DNA from: JBBPZA01 sp963797015
Lineage (GTDB): Bacteria > Actinomycetota > Thermoleophilia > Solirubrobacterales > Solirubrobacteraceae
DNA length: 64,000 nucleotides
Assembly: GCA_963797015.1 (NCBI GenBank)
Contig: CAWCNV010000007.1
Location: forward strand, 62,001 to 126,000
Reading direction: 5' to 3'
Part shown: one piece after another, positions 8,744 through 17,342 of the stretch
Layout of the letters: every line of letters begins with the position of its first letter
Position numbering within the stretch: position 1 is the first letter of the stretch
Position numbers and translations under genes: made by a program
The notes under the pieces: model-generated
What the model saw: only the letters and a program-made list of their open reading frames with translations
What the model was told of the DNA's origin: nothing
The model's database searches: none

Positions 8744-8826
8744 GAGTGCCGCCCAGTCTAGCCCGGGTTTGATGGGCCAGCGGCGGCGGAGTAGCCTCGC
8801 AGAGCACCGACGTTTGGGGGGCAGTC

Positions 8827-10014
8827 ATGAAGGGCAGGAGACTCGCGCGGGCTCTCGTCGTCGGATGCTGCCTCGCAGCGACGCTTGCGATCGCCGGTTG
8901 CGCAGGATGGGTCGCGCAGTCGACGCAGAACCCCTCGAGCGCCGGGAACGCGTTCAGGGCCGTCTCGTGCGCGGACGTCACGGATTGCATCGCCGTCGGA
9001 TCCTCCGATCCCAACGGCAACTCATCGCCGCTGGCTGAGCGCTGGGACGGCCGCAAGTGGACTGTGCTGCCTGCCATCAGCGTGCCCGGAACGCGCAGCG
9101 GCCAGCTCAGCGGCGTGTCCTGCAGCTCGGTCGACGCGTGCACGGCGGTCGGGACCTACGTTGCCACCGCAAACAACGCCTTGACCGGGTTCGCCGCGCG
9201 CTGGAACGGCAGCTCGTGGACGCTCCAGTCGATCCCGGCTCCGGCCGGCTCGGTCGGGACGGACCTGCATTCCGTGTCGTGCTCGTCGGCGACGAGCTGC
9301 GTCGTGGTCGGCGAAGACCTACAGCTGTTCGGGCGGCTCAGCGCGCCGGTCACGCTCGCCGAGCACTGGAACGGGAGCACCTGGACGGTCGAGCCGACGC
9401 CGCATCCCGCACCCGACCAGGAGTATCTGGTCGGCGTGTCGTGCGCGGCGCCGGACGCGTGTACCGCGGTCGGGCTCTACACCGTCTTCGGGCGCGAGAA
9501 TCCGCTGGCCATACGCTGGGACGGGAGCTCCTGGAAGTCGCAGGCGACGCCCAAGCCCGCCGACGCCGTCGCCGGCCAATTCGAGGGGGTCTCCTGCCCA
9601 ACACAGGTGGTCTGCACAGCCGTCGGGTTCAGCGAGACGACCACCACCGTAGACACGTTGGTCGAGCGTTGGAGCGGCGGCGCCTGGGCGATTCAGGCCA
9701 GTCCGACTCCCACCGGGCTCCCGAGCCAGTTGCTCGGAGTCTCATGCCCCACGGACTCGCGCTGCTCGGCCGTCGGCGAGCACCTGACGACCCCCACCGG
9801 CAACGAGACCACGCTCGCTGAGCGCTGGAACGGCTCGACGTGGACCATCGAGCCCTCCTCGCTCCCCGCCGGAAGCGGAGCATCCGGCCGATCGTGGAGC
9901 GCCTCGTGCCCGACGAGCACCGCGTGCACCGCCGTCGGGTGGTGGGGTCTGGACACAGGCGGGCTGCGCACGCTCGCGCAGGTGCGCCTCGACTCGGCGA
10001 CGCAGGCCCGCTAG
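8827..10014 (+). CDS. Secreted lipoprotein with seven Cys-paired repeats (propeller-like)
   Basis: The 395-residue protein has a Sec signal and lipobox (LAIAGC, Cys about residue 25), so it should be anchored outside the membrane. After that come seven units of roughly 45-55 residues. Each starts with a hydrophobic residue, V-S-C, about five residues, then C-T/I-A-V-G, and ends with a LAERWNGSSWT-like Trp motif. The two Cys in each unit probably form a disulfide. Seven units suggest a seven-bladed beta-propeller. Such repeat proteins are common in Thermoleophilia and their ligand is unknown. The TAG stop shares CTAG (10011-10014) with the convergent ABC1 gene. Confidence 0.85.
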   Translation: MKGRRLARALVVGCCLAATLAIAGCAGWVAQSTQNPSSAGNAFRAVSCADVTDCIAVGSSDPNGNSSPLAERWDGRKWTVLPAISVPGTRSGQLSGVSCSSVDACTAVGTYVATANNALTGFAARWNGSSWTLQSIPAPAGSVGTDLHSVSCSSATSCVVVGEDLQLFGRLSAPVTLAEHWNGSTWTVEPTPHPAPDQEYLVGVSCAAPDACTAVGLYTVFGRENPLAIRWDGSSWKSQATPKPADAVAGQFEGVSCPTQVVCTAVGFSETTTTVDTLVERWSGGAWAIQASPTPTGLPSQLLGVSCPTDSRCSAVGEHLTTPTGNETTLAERWNGSTWTIEPSSLPAGSGASGRSWSASCPTSTACTAVGWWGLDTGGLRTLAQVRLDSATQAR

Positions 10015-11285
10015 CGCGACGGGCCGGACCAGAACGCCTGGTCGGCTTCGCCAAGCGCGCCCGCGGGCGGGCCGTTGGCGCACCACTCCGCGGCGATCGC
10101 TCCCCACGGAAGCTCCGCTTTGAGCGGAGCCAGGGCGGCGGGCAGGGTCGCCTCGGCGCGGCGCTGGAGCAGGTCCGCGGGCGGTAGGACGAACGCGTCG
10201 ATGAACGGCGCGAGGTCGCACTCGATCGCTCGCAGAGCGCCGCGGATCAGGTCGTCGTCGACTCGCACAGAGCGCCCGGCGTCCACGGCCCAGCCGGCGG
10301 TCGCCAGCGCCGCAGCCAGCGCCGCCTCGAAGTCGACGGCGGAACGATCGGGCAGGTAGCCGAGCTCGACCAGCGCCTCGCGCGCGGCCTCCGCGTCCCG
10401 CGCCGCGCCCGCCGCGAACACCCGCGCGTTGAGCGCGATCCGCCCACGGTCGACCGGCCCCGCCGCCCCGTAGTCGACCACGGCGACGCGGCCGTCCTCG
10501 CGCAGCAGCCAGTTGGCCGGGTGCGGGTCCGCGTGGACCAGGCCGGCGCGGTAGGGGCTTCCGCCGAAGAAGCGCAGCAGCGCCTCGGCGGCGCGGTCGC
10601 GCTCGGACTGGTCGAGGCGCGCGACCTCTGACGCATTCATCCCCTCGACCCACTCGGACACGAGCACGCGGCGCGTCGAGAGGCGCGTGTCGACCGCCGG
10701 CACGACCACGAACGGGTGACCTCTGTACGCGCGCGCGAAGGCCCGCTGGCGCTGGGCCTCGAGCTCGTGGTCGAGCTCGTCCAGCAGCTCCGCGCGCGCC
10801 CGAGCCGCCAGCCCGGCCGCGTCCAGCCGCGCCGACACCGCCGCGGCGAGGCGGGCGAGCGCGGTGACCGTCCCGAGGTCCGCGCGAATCGCCTCCTCCA
10901 CTCCCGGACGCTGGACCTTGACCGCGACCGCCACGCCGTCCCGCGCCCGCACGCCGCGGTGCACCTGGCCGGTGGTCGCCCGCGCCCGCGGCGTCGCCTC
11001 GAGCTCGGCCAGCACCTCGTCCACCTCCTCATCCCACTCCTGCTCGAGCACCCGCCGCACCCGCCGCTCGGACATCTGCTCGGGCGGAGACGAGGACGAC
11101 CGCGGCCGCAGCTCCTGCGGCAACAGCTCGATGCCCTCAGCCACCTTTCCCGCCAGCCCGCCCATCGCCCCGGCGAGCTCGAGGCCGCGGGCGACGGCGT
11201 CGCGCAGTGCATCGGAGCCGGGCACCGGCGGCAGGCTAGCCCGGCGCGCAAGTCGGGTAGGACCACCGCGAGCGCCGTGCCACAC
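10011..11285 (-). CDS. ABC1/UbiB (AarF) family atypical kinase
   Basis: The protein (about 424 residues) carries ABC1-family motifs: a helical KxGQ-like region early on (AGAMGGLAGKVAEGIELLPQ), the ATP-binding lysine in AVAVKVQRPGVEEA, the catalytic HADPHPANWLL, and a metal-binding VVDYGAAGP in place of the usual DFG. The family consists of atypical kinases/ATPases linked to ubiquinone or lipid metabolism; the bacterial substrate is unknown. GTG 11285 is the best start. It would overlap by 9 bp the GTG start of the divergent aldo/keto reductase, so one of the two starts may be wrong. The C-terminus meets the lipoprotein gene at a shared CTAG. Confidence 0.85.
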   Translation of the reverse strand: MWHGARGGPTRLARRASLPPVPGSDALRDAVARGLELAGAMGGLAGKVAEGIELLPQELRPRSSSSPPEQMSERRVRRVLEQEWDEEVDEVLAELEATPRARATTGQVHRGVRARDGVAVAVKVQRPGVEEAIRADLGTVTALARLAAAVSARLDAAGLAARARAELLDELDHELEAQRQRAFARAYRGHPFVVVPAVDTRLSTRRVLVSEWVEGMNASEVARLDQSERDRAAEALLRFFGGSPYRAGLVHADPHPANWLLREDGRVAVVDYGAAGPVDRGRIALNARVFAAGAARDAEAAREALVELGYLPDRSAVDFEAALAAALATAGWAVDAGRSVRVDDDLIRGALRAIECDLAPFIDAFVLPPADLLQRRAEATLPAALAPLKAELPWGAIAAEWCANGPPAGALGEADQAFWSGPSR

Positions 11286-12305
11286 CTCCCGGCCCCCGAC
11301 CGCTACGACGCCATGCCCTACCGCCGCTGCGGGCGCAGCGGCCTGCTGCTCCCGGCCATCTCCTTCGGGCTGTGGAACAACTTCGGCGACGACCGCCCGC
11401 ACGAGACGAAGCGCGCGATCGTCCTACGCGCGTTCGACCGTGGCGTCACCCACTTCGATTTGGCCAACAACTACGGCCCGCCCGGCGGCTCGGCCGAGCG
11501 CGCCTTCGGCCGGATCCTCCGCGACGACCTCGGCGCCCACCGCGACGAGCTCGTGATCTCGACCAAGGCCGGCTACGACATGTGGACCGGGCCATACGGC
11601 GAGTGGGGGTCGCGCAAGTACCTGCTCGCGAGCCTCGACCAGAGCCTCGAGCGCATGGGAGTCGACTACGTCGACATCTTCTACTCGCACCGCTTCGATC
11701 CCGAGACGCCGCTCGAGGAGACGCTCGGCGCGCTCGACACCGCGGTGCGGCAGGGCAAGGCGCTGTATGCCGGCATCTCCTCCTACTCCGCCGCGCGCAC
11801 CGCGGAGGCCAAGCGCATCCTCGACGAGCTCGGCACGCCGCTGCTGATCCACCAGCCGTCCTACTCGCTGCTCAACCGCTGGATCGAGTCGGAGCTGCTG
11901 GACCTGCTCGACCGCGAGGGGATCGGCTGCATCGTCTTCTCCCCGCTCGGCCAGGGGCTGCTCACGAACAAGTACCTCGAGGGCATCCCCGAGGGCTCGC
12001 GCGCGTCGCAGGAGGGCGGCTTCCTGGACCGCGAGCTGCTGTCCGACGACAACCTCGAGAGGGTCCGCGCGCTGAACGAGATCGCCCGCGCCCGCGGCCA
12101 GTCGCTGGCCCGGATGGCGATCGCCTGGACGCTGCGCGACCCGCGCGTGACCTCCTCCCTGATCGGGGCGAGCAGCGTCGGGCAGCTCGAGGACAGCCTC
12201 GGCGCGCTCGAGCGCCTGGACTTCTCCGAGGCCGAGCTGGCCGAGATCGACCGCTACGCGGTGGAGGGCGGGATCAACCTCTGGGCGGCGTCGAGCGACG
12301 CCTGA
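11277..12305 (+). CDS. Aldo/keto reductase, YghZ/Gpr type (L-glyceraldehyde-3-phosphate reductase-like)
   Basis: The 342-residue enzyme closely follows the E. coli YghZ pattern: RYDAMPYRRCGRSGL at the N-terminus, FDLANNYGPPGGSAE with the catalytic Tyr, STKAGYDMWTGPYGEWGSRK with the catalytic Lys, YSHRFDP with the His, and a C-terminal TSSLIGASSVGQLED NADPH-binding region. The family reduces aldehydes such as L-glyceraldehyde 3-phosphate or methylglyoxal with NADPH. GTG 11277 is chosen because homologues have about a dozen residues before MxYRxCG; ATG 11313 is the alternative. It is divergent from the ABC1 kinase gene with no intergenic space. Intact. Confidence 0.9.
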   Translation: MPHLPAPDRYDAMPYRRCGRSGLLLPAISFGLWNNFGDDRPHETKRAIVLRAFDRGVTHFDLANNYGPPGGSAERAFGRILRDDLGAHRDELVISTKAGYDMWTGPYGEWGSRKYLLASLDQSLERMGVDYVDIFYSHRFDPETPLEETLGALDTAVRQGKALYAGISSYSAARTAEAKRILDELGTPLLIHQPSYSLLNRWIESELLDLLDREGIGCIVFSPLGQGLLTNKYLEGIPEGSRASQEGGFLDRELLSDDNLERVRALNEIARARGQSLARMAIAWTLRDPRVTSSLIGASSVGQLEDSLGALERLDFSEAELAEIDRYAVEGGINLWAASSDA

Positions 12306-12317
12306 GCGCCGACCAGC

Positions 12318-12918
12318 TCAGCGCCGGTCGAGCACCGCCAGCAGGTAGGGGCTGCGCGCGCCGCCCTGCGCGGCGGCGCCGTCACGAAGCGCGGCGATCG
12401 AGTCCTCGCGCAGGCGCTCCCACTCGCCGGCGGGCTCGAGCAGCCGACGCGCGCCGACCCAGATCGGGTGCGAGCGCTCCCAACGGTCCCACACCTCCTC
12501 GGGCGTGCCGTGCTCGTGGACCAGCTCCCCGCTCGTGACCGCGACCCGGCCGCCGGGGCGCACCACGCGCGCCAGCTCGGTCGCCGCGCGCTCGGCGGGC
12601 GACGCGAAGATCACGCCGAACACTGACACCGCCGCGTCGAACTCCCCCATCGCCGAACGGCAGCTCCGCCCCGTCGCCGATCACGAACTCCCCTTCGGGC
12701 ACCCGCTCGCGCGCCACGCCGACCAGCCGCGGAGAGGAGTCCAGCCCCACCACCCGCGCGCCCCGTTCCGCCGCGACCGCCGCGACATTGCCGTTGCCGC
12801 AGGCGACGTCGAGCACGCGCTCGCCCCCGGCCAGGCCGAGCGCGGCGACCGCCTCCTCCGCCGCCGGCGCCAGCTCCGAGGCCGTGTCCTCATAGCAGCC
12901 GACGCCCCACTGGTCCAT
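12318..12918 (-). pseudogene. Class I SAM-dependent methyltransferase with a G-run frameshift
   Basis: The first part, from ATG 12918, reads WGVGCYEDTASELAPAAEEA and the SAM-binding motif VLDVACGNGNVAAVAAERGA, then GLDSS and GDGAELPFGDG. At about 12650-12655 a run of five G puts the rest in a different frame: EFDAAVSVFGVIFASPAERA, then LARVVRPGGRVAVTSGELV through to the stop at 12320-12318. Removing one G restores a normal methyltransferase of about 200 residues. It may therefore be a homopolymer sequencing error, a phase-variable tract or a real null allele. The substrate is unknown. Confidence 0.82.
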
Positions 12919-12942
12919 GGATCGACGCTACATACTGCGCGC

Positions 12943-14127
12943 GTGGATTCAGAGCCGATCGCGCTCGTGCTGGCCGGAGGAGGCTCGCGCGGCGCCTACG
13001 AGGCCGGCGCGCTGAGCGTGCTGCTCCCCGAGCTCGAGCGCCGCGGGCAGCGCCCCTCGATCGTGGTCGGGACCAGCGCCGGCGCGCTGAACGCGGCCTT
13101 CGCGGCGGCGAACGCCGACCGCCCGGCCGCCGAGGTGATCGCCCAGGCGCTCGAGATCTGGTCGACCGTCGAGTACGGCGACGTGCTCGAGCCGCTGATC
13201 TCGCCGGGCTCGATCGGCAGGCTCGCCGGCTATCTGGGCGAGACGCTCGGGATCCCCGGCGCCCGCGTCAACTCGCTGCTCGACGCCTCACCGCTGCGCG
13301 ACACGCTGTCGGAGCGGATCGACTTCGAGCGCATCGAGCGCAACGTCGCCGACGGCGCGCTGCGCGCGGGCGCGGTGGTGGCGACGTCGGCGCGCAGCGG
13401 GCGCAGCGTGGTCTTCCACGCCGGCGCCTCGGTCACGCGCCCGCGCGACGACCGGCGCGGGATCGACTACGCGCCCACCCGGCTCGAGGTCGACCACGTC
13501 CTCGCCTCGAGCGCGATCCCGTCGCTGTTCGCAGCCATAGAGGTGTCGCGACCGGCATCCTTCGCGGGCTGGTACCTCGACGGCGGCACGCGCCTCAACA
13601 CGCCGATCAAGCCCGCGCTCGAGCTCGGAGCGCAGCGCGTCGTGGTCGTCGCGCTCAACTCGCTGGCGCGCGGGGACTCCGGCCCGCAGCGACCCGACGC
13701 GCTCGTCGCCGCCGGGCGGCTGCTCCAGGGCCTGCTCGAGGACCAGCTCCTGCACGACGCGCGCACGCTCGCGACGGTCAACGAGCTCGTCGCGGCGGCC
13801 GGCGGCGAGGTCCCCGATCCCGGCGGCGGGCGGACGAAGCGGATCGTCCCCAACATCGTCGTCGCACCGAGCGAAGCCGGCGAGATCGGCGTGCTCGCGC
13901 GGCGGGTCCTCCTGGAGCACTACTCCGACCTGCTCGACACGGTCCGCAACCGCGACGTCGCGCTGCTCGGCCGCGCCGTCGCCGGCGGCTCGGACGCCGC
14001 GCACGGCGAGCTGCTCAGCTACCTGTTCTTCGCGCCGGAGTTCACGCGCGCACTGATCGACATCGGAGCGCGCGACGCCCGGCAGTGGCTGGACGTCCCG
14101 CACGAGGACGGGATCTGGGCCGTCTAG
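12943..14127 (+). CDS. Patatin-like phospholipase (RssA family)
   Basis: The 394-residue protein has the patatin catalytic layout: oxyanion-hole loop LAGGGSRGAYEAGAL near residue 8, nucleophile elbow VVGTSAGALNAAF (GxSxG, Ser about 43), and the catalytic Asp in WYLDGGTRLNTPIKPAL near 210. The family hydrolyses acyl esters of phospholipids and neutral lipids. The start is GTG 12943 because the hydrolase fold begins directly after it (DSEPIALVLAGGG). No signal peptide is visible. Its TAG stop overlaps the convergent zinc-ribbon gene in CTAG (14124-14127). Intact. Confidence 0.9.
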   Translation: MDSEPIALVLAGGGSRGAYEAGALSVLLPELERRGQRPSIVVGTSAGALNAAFAAANADRPAAEVIAQALEIWSTVEYGDVLEPLISPGSIGRLAGYLGETLGIPGARVNSLLDASPLRDTLSERIDFERIERNVADGALRAGAVVATSARSGRSVVFHAGASVTRPRDDRRGIDYAPTRLEVDHVLASSAIPSLFAAIEVSRPASFAGWYLDGGTRLNTPIKPALELGAQRVVVVALNSLARGDSGPQRPDALVAAGRLLQGLLEDQLLHDARTLATVNELVAAAGGEVPDPGGGRTKRIVPNIVVAPSEAGEIGVLARRVLLEHYSDLLDTVRNRDVALLGRAVAGGSDAAHGELLSYLFFAPEFTRALIDIGARDARQWLDVPHEDGIWAV

Positions 14128-14396
14128 CCCCGGCGCAAGAGACGCGCCAGCAGCCCGGGGGCTCGCGGCTCCACGTCCTCGCGCAGCGGCAGCCGCCCCG
14201 CGCGGCGTGCCTTGGACACACAGGCCGTGTGCGCGTGACGGCGTCGGGCGCCGTCGCCCTCGGGAAGCACGAGCAGGTGCTCGCTGAGCGCCGGCAGCAT
14301 CCGGCCGCACAGGGGGCAGCGGTAGGTAGCGGGCTTGGTGCTCCCCGCGGGCCGGACCACGTACCAGCGGGCGTCTGTGAAAGCGGGCTTCGGCAT
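14124..14396 (-). CDS. Small zinc-ribbon-like protein of unknown function
   Basis: The 90-residue protein starts MPKPAFTDARWYVVRPAGS and contains YRCPLCGRMLPALSEHLLVL followed by RRRHAHTACVSKARRAGRLP. The CPLC pair and the later H-x-H-x2-C cluster probably bind one zinc ion. The rest is basic. I know of no function; the motif set looks conserved rather than random, and the frame is open with a plausible ATG at 14396. It lies between the patatin gene (convergent, sharing CTAG) and the divergent SDR gene 88 bp away. Confidence 0.7.
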   Translation of the reverse strand: MPKPAFTDARWYVVRPAGSTKPATYRCPLCGRMLPALSEHLLVLPEGDGARRRHAHTACVSKARRAGRLPLREDVEPRAPGLLARLLRRG

Positions 14397-14484
14397 CGAG
14401 AGCGTCGATGATCCCTGCTGCGGCCCGCGAGCGCTCGCCGCGGCCGGTACGGTGATCGTGCGCCAGGCGAACGAGAGGATCACC

Positions 14485-15414
14485 ATGAGCGCCAAGTGGA
14501 CTGCGCAGGACATCCCCGAGCAGACCGGCCGGGTCGCGGTGGTGACGGGCGGCAACAGCGGCCTCGGGCTCGTGACCGTACGAGAGCTGGCCCGAAGGGG
14601 AGCGCACGTGGTGCTCGCGTGTCGGAGCACCGAGAAGGGGGACGCCGCCGCGCGCGGGTTCGATGGAAGCGCGAACGTCGAGGTGCGCGCGCTCGACCTC
14701 AGCGCGCTGGATTCGGTCCGGTCGTTCGCGGCCGACCTCGGTCATGACCGCGTGGACCTGCTGGTCAACAACGCGGGGATCATGATGACCCCGCCCGAGA
14801 AGACGGCCGAGGGCTTCGAGCTGCAGCTCGGCACGAACCACCTCGGTCACTTCGCTCTGACCGGCCTGCTCCTCGACAGGCTCGGGCGAGCCGACGCAGC
14901 ACGCGTTGTGACGCTCTCGAGCATCGAGCACAAGAGCGGCCATCTGGACTTCGACGATCTTCAGCGCGAGCGCAAATACACGCCCCGCTCCGCCTACCAA
15001 CAGTCCAAGCTGGCCAACGCGGCCTTCGGACTGGAGCTCGACCGGCGCCTGCGCGCGGCGGGCTCCTCCACGATCAGCGTGCTCGCCCACCCCGGCTACT
15101 CGGCCACCAACCTCCAGAGCACGGGCCCGACCGGCCCCATGAAGGCGTTGCTCGCAGTGAGCAACCGCCTGTTCGCCCAGAGCCCGGACCGCGGCGCGCT
15201 GCCCACGTTGTACGCCGCCACCGCGCCGGGCGTGGAGGGAGGCGAGTACTTCGGACCCGACGGCTTCATGGAGGCGCGCGGACATCCCACCCGCGTCAAG
15301 GCGATCGCCGAGGCGCGGGATCCGGCAGTTGGCGAGCGTCTGTGGGAGGTCTCCGAGGAGCTGACGGGCGTCCGCTACGGGCTGCCGAGCGCGGCGTCCG
15401 AGACGGCCGCCTGA
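14485..15414 (+). CDS. Short-chain dehydrogenase/reductase (retinol-dehydrogenase-like)
   Basis: The 309-residue oxidoreductase has the NAD(P)-binding TGGNSGLG (about residues 19-26), NNAG near 93, a Ser in the VTLSSIEH strand and the catalytic YQQSK near 170. The length and the long C-terminal region (LAHPGYSATNLQSTGPTGPM) match the retinol-dehydrogenase/WWOX-like SDR group, which acts on hydrophobic alcohols and ketones. Start ATG 14485 follows a GAGAGGA at 14472-14478. The P450 gene begins three bases after its stop, so the two are almost certainly an operon and may act in one oxidation route. Confidence 0.9.
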   Translation: MSAKWTAQDIPEQTGRVAVVTGGNSGLGLVTVRELARRGAHVVLACRSTEKGDAAARGFDGSANVEVRALDLSALDSVRSFAADLGHDRVDLLVNNAGIMMTPPEKTAEGFELQLGTNHLGHFALTGLLLDRLGRADAARVVTLSSIEHKSGHLDFDDLQRERKYTPRSAYQQSKLANAAFGLELDRRLRAAGSSTISVLAHPGYSATNLQSTGPTGPMKALLAVSNRLFAQSPDRGALPTLYAATAPGVEGGEYFGPDGFMEARGHPTRVKAIAEARDPAVGERLWEVSEELTGVRYGLPSAASETAA

Positions 15415-15417
15415 GCT

Positions 15418-16764
15418 ATGAGCTCGCTCCCTCCCATCCTGCCCGAGTCGCCGGCCGTGCAGACGGCGCGCTGGCTGGCCCGGCCGATCGCCTTCATGGA
15501 GTCGTGCCGGCGCCGCTTCGGCGACGCGTTCAGCGTGCAGTTCCTCGGCTTCCAGACCCCGCTGGTGATGATCTCGCACCCCGACGCCGTGCGCGCGGTG
15601 TACTCGGGGCGCGAGAACGGGCTGCCGCCGGGGCGCACCGTCGCGCTGCGGCCCATCATGGGACCGCGCTCGGTGCTGCTGCTGGAAGGCGCCGAGCACC
15701 TGTCGCGGCGGCGCCTGATGCTGCCGCCATTCCACGGCGAGCGCATGCAGGCCTACGAGCAGACCGTGCGCGAGATCGCCGAGCGCGACATCGAGAGCTG
15801 GCCGCTGGGCGAGCCCTTCGCGCTCCATCCGCGGATGCAGGCGGTGACGCTCGAGGTCATCCTGCGCGCGGTCTTCGGCGTGGCCGACCCGCGGCGGCGC
15901 GAGCGCCTGCGCGAGCTGCTGCCGCGGCTGCTCGAGGACAGCGCGTCGGCGAGCCTCCAGTTCCGCACGCTTCTCGCGCGCCGCGTCGGGCGCGGCGGAC
16001 CGCTCGCCGGGCTGGCCGCGCTCACGCGCGAGATCGACGACGCGCTGCTGGCCGAGATCTCCGAGCGCCGCTCCGATCCCGCGGCCGGCGAGCGCGAGGA
16101 CATCCTGTCGCTGCTGACCGTCGCGCGCTTCGAGGACGGGTCGGCGATGGACGACCAGGAGATCCGCGACCAGCTCATCACGCTGCTGCTCGCCGGCCAC
16201 GAGACGACCGCGACGGCTCTGGCGTGGACCGTCGACCTGCTACTGCACACCCCGGCCACACTCGAGCGCCTGACCGCCGAGGTCGACGCGGGCGAGGAGG
16301 ACGCCTACCTGCGCGCGGTGATCCAGGAGTCCCTGCGTCTGCGTCCTGTCGTACCCCTCGCCGGCCGGCGCCTGGGCTCCGACCTCGAGCTCGACGGCTT
16401 CACGCTGCCGGCAGGAACCGACGTCACTCCGGCGATCTGGCTCACCCACACCCGCGCCGACCTCTATCCCGAGCCGTTCGCGTTCCGGCCCGAGCGCTTC
16501 CTCGAGTCCCCCCCGACCACCTACGGCTGGATCCCGTTCGGCGGCGGCGTGCGCCGTTGCCTCGGCGCGGCCTTCGCGGAGCTCGAGATGCGCGTGGTGC
16601 TGAACGCGATGCTGAGCCGCCGGGTCCTGCAGCCCGTCGGCTCGCGTCCCGAGCACGCGACGCGCCGCAACGTGACGCTCTCGCCGCGACGCCGCACGCG
16701 CGTACGCGCCGTGCCGCGCGCCGATCGGACGGCGGCGGCGAGCGACTCGCCGATCGCTGCCTAG
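15418..16764 (+). CDS. Cytochrome P450 monooxygenase
   Basis: The 448-residue protein has all class motifs: I-helix LLAGHETTATALAW near residue 262, K-helix ESLRLRP near 304, the FRPERF meander near 359, and the haem-binding loop FGGGVRRCLGAAFAE with the Cys ligand near 382. The pattern resembles CYP110-like bacterial P450s that oxidise fatty acids, alkanes or terpenoids. No dedicated ferredoxin gene is adjacent. It is translationally close (3 bp) to the upstream SDR, suggesting a shared substrate. The TAG stop overlaps that of the convergent glycosylase in CTAG (16761-16764). Confidence 0.93.
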   Translation: MSSLPPILPESPAVQTARWLARPIAFMESCRRRFGDAFSVQFLGFQTPLVMISHPDAVRAVYSGRENGLPPGRTVALRPIMGPRSVLLLEGAEHLSRRRLMLPPFHGERMQAYEQTVREIAERDIESWPLGEPFALHPRMQAVTLEVILRAVFGVADPRRRERLRELLPRLLEDSASASLQFRTLLARRVGRGGPLAGLAALTREIDDALLAEISERRSDPAAGEREDILSLLTVARFEDGSAMDDQEIRDQLITLLLAGHETTATALAWTVDLLLHTPATLERLTAEVDAGEEDAYLRAVIQESLRLRPVVPLAGRRLGSDLELDGFTLPAGTDVTPAIWLTHTRADLYPEPFAFRPERFLESPPTTYGWIPFGGGVRRCLGAAFAELEMRVVLNAMLSRRVLQPVGSRPEHATRRNVTLSPRRRTRVRAVPRADRTAAASDSPIAA

Positions 16765-17333
16765 CTGCCCGCGGGCGCCTTGACGGCGCTCGCCCTGACC
16801 CGCGCCCACTCGGCCTTGTGCGCGCGCTTGGCCGACTGGTAGTCGAGCAGCGCCTGCGGCGAGTCCACGTCGCCCAGCGTCGGGTGCGGCGGCACCAGCT
16901 CGCGGGCCGCCTCGACGCCGAAGCGCTTGGCCAGGACCGCACCCAGCGCCTTGACCTTCATCGCGCCGAAGCCGGGAAGCGCGGCCAGGTTGGCGCGCAG
17001 CTCGGATGCGTCGGCGGCAGTGGTCCACACGCGCCCCGCGTCACCGTCGTAGCGCTCGAGCAGGTGCGCGGCGAGGTCGTGGACGCGCCCGGCCATCGCC
17101 CCGGGGTAGCGGTGCAGCGCCGGCCGCTCGCGGAACACCGGCTCGAGCTCGGCCGACGCGAGCGTCTCGGCGTCGAATGCGCCGAGGCGCTCGCGCAGCA
17201 CGAGCGGCCCGGCAAACGCCTTCTGCACCGACACCTGCTGGTCGAGCACGAAGCCGACCAGCAGCGCGAGCGGATCGGTGGCGATCAGCGCATTGGCCTC
17301 GTCGGAATCGGTGAAGTACAGGCGGTCGGGCAC
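16761..17333 (-). CDS. HhH-GPD-type base-excision DNA glycosylase
   Basis: The 190-residue protein contains a helix-hairpin-helix (LAALPGFGAMKVKALGAVLA near residue 120) and the conserved N-terminal block DPLALLVGFVLDQQVSVQKA. It matches the actinobacterial 'HhH-GPD-type base excision DNA repair' group. It should remove damaged bases, though the base specificity is unclear and no 4Fe-4S Cys cluster is present. The start is GTG 17333. The IS110 transposase stop lies only 9 bp upstream, and the AGGAG that could serve as its ribosome site is at the very end of the transposase gene. Its native promoter may have been displaced. Confidence 0.85.
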   Translation of the reverse strand: MPDRLYFTDSDEANALIATDPLALLVGFVLDQQVSVQKAFAGPLVLRERLGAFDAETLASAELEPVFRERPALHRYPGAMAGRVHDLAAHLLERYDGDAGRVWTTAADASELRANLAALPGFGAMKVKALGAVLAKRFGVEAARELVPPHPTLGDVDSPQALLDYQSAKRAHKAEWARVRASAVKAPAGS

Positions 17334-17342
17334 CCGTTGCTC

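Noticed and set aside
13288..16200. A 970-residue open frame on the minus strand
   Set aside because: It is antisense to patatin, SDR and P450 genes, is Arg/Gln/His-rich and has no family pattern; such long shadows are normal at this GC content.
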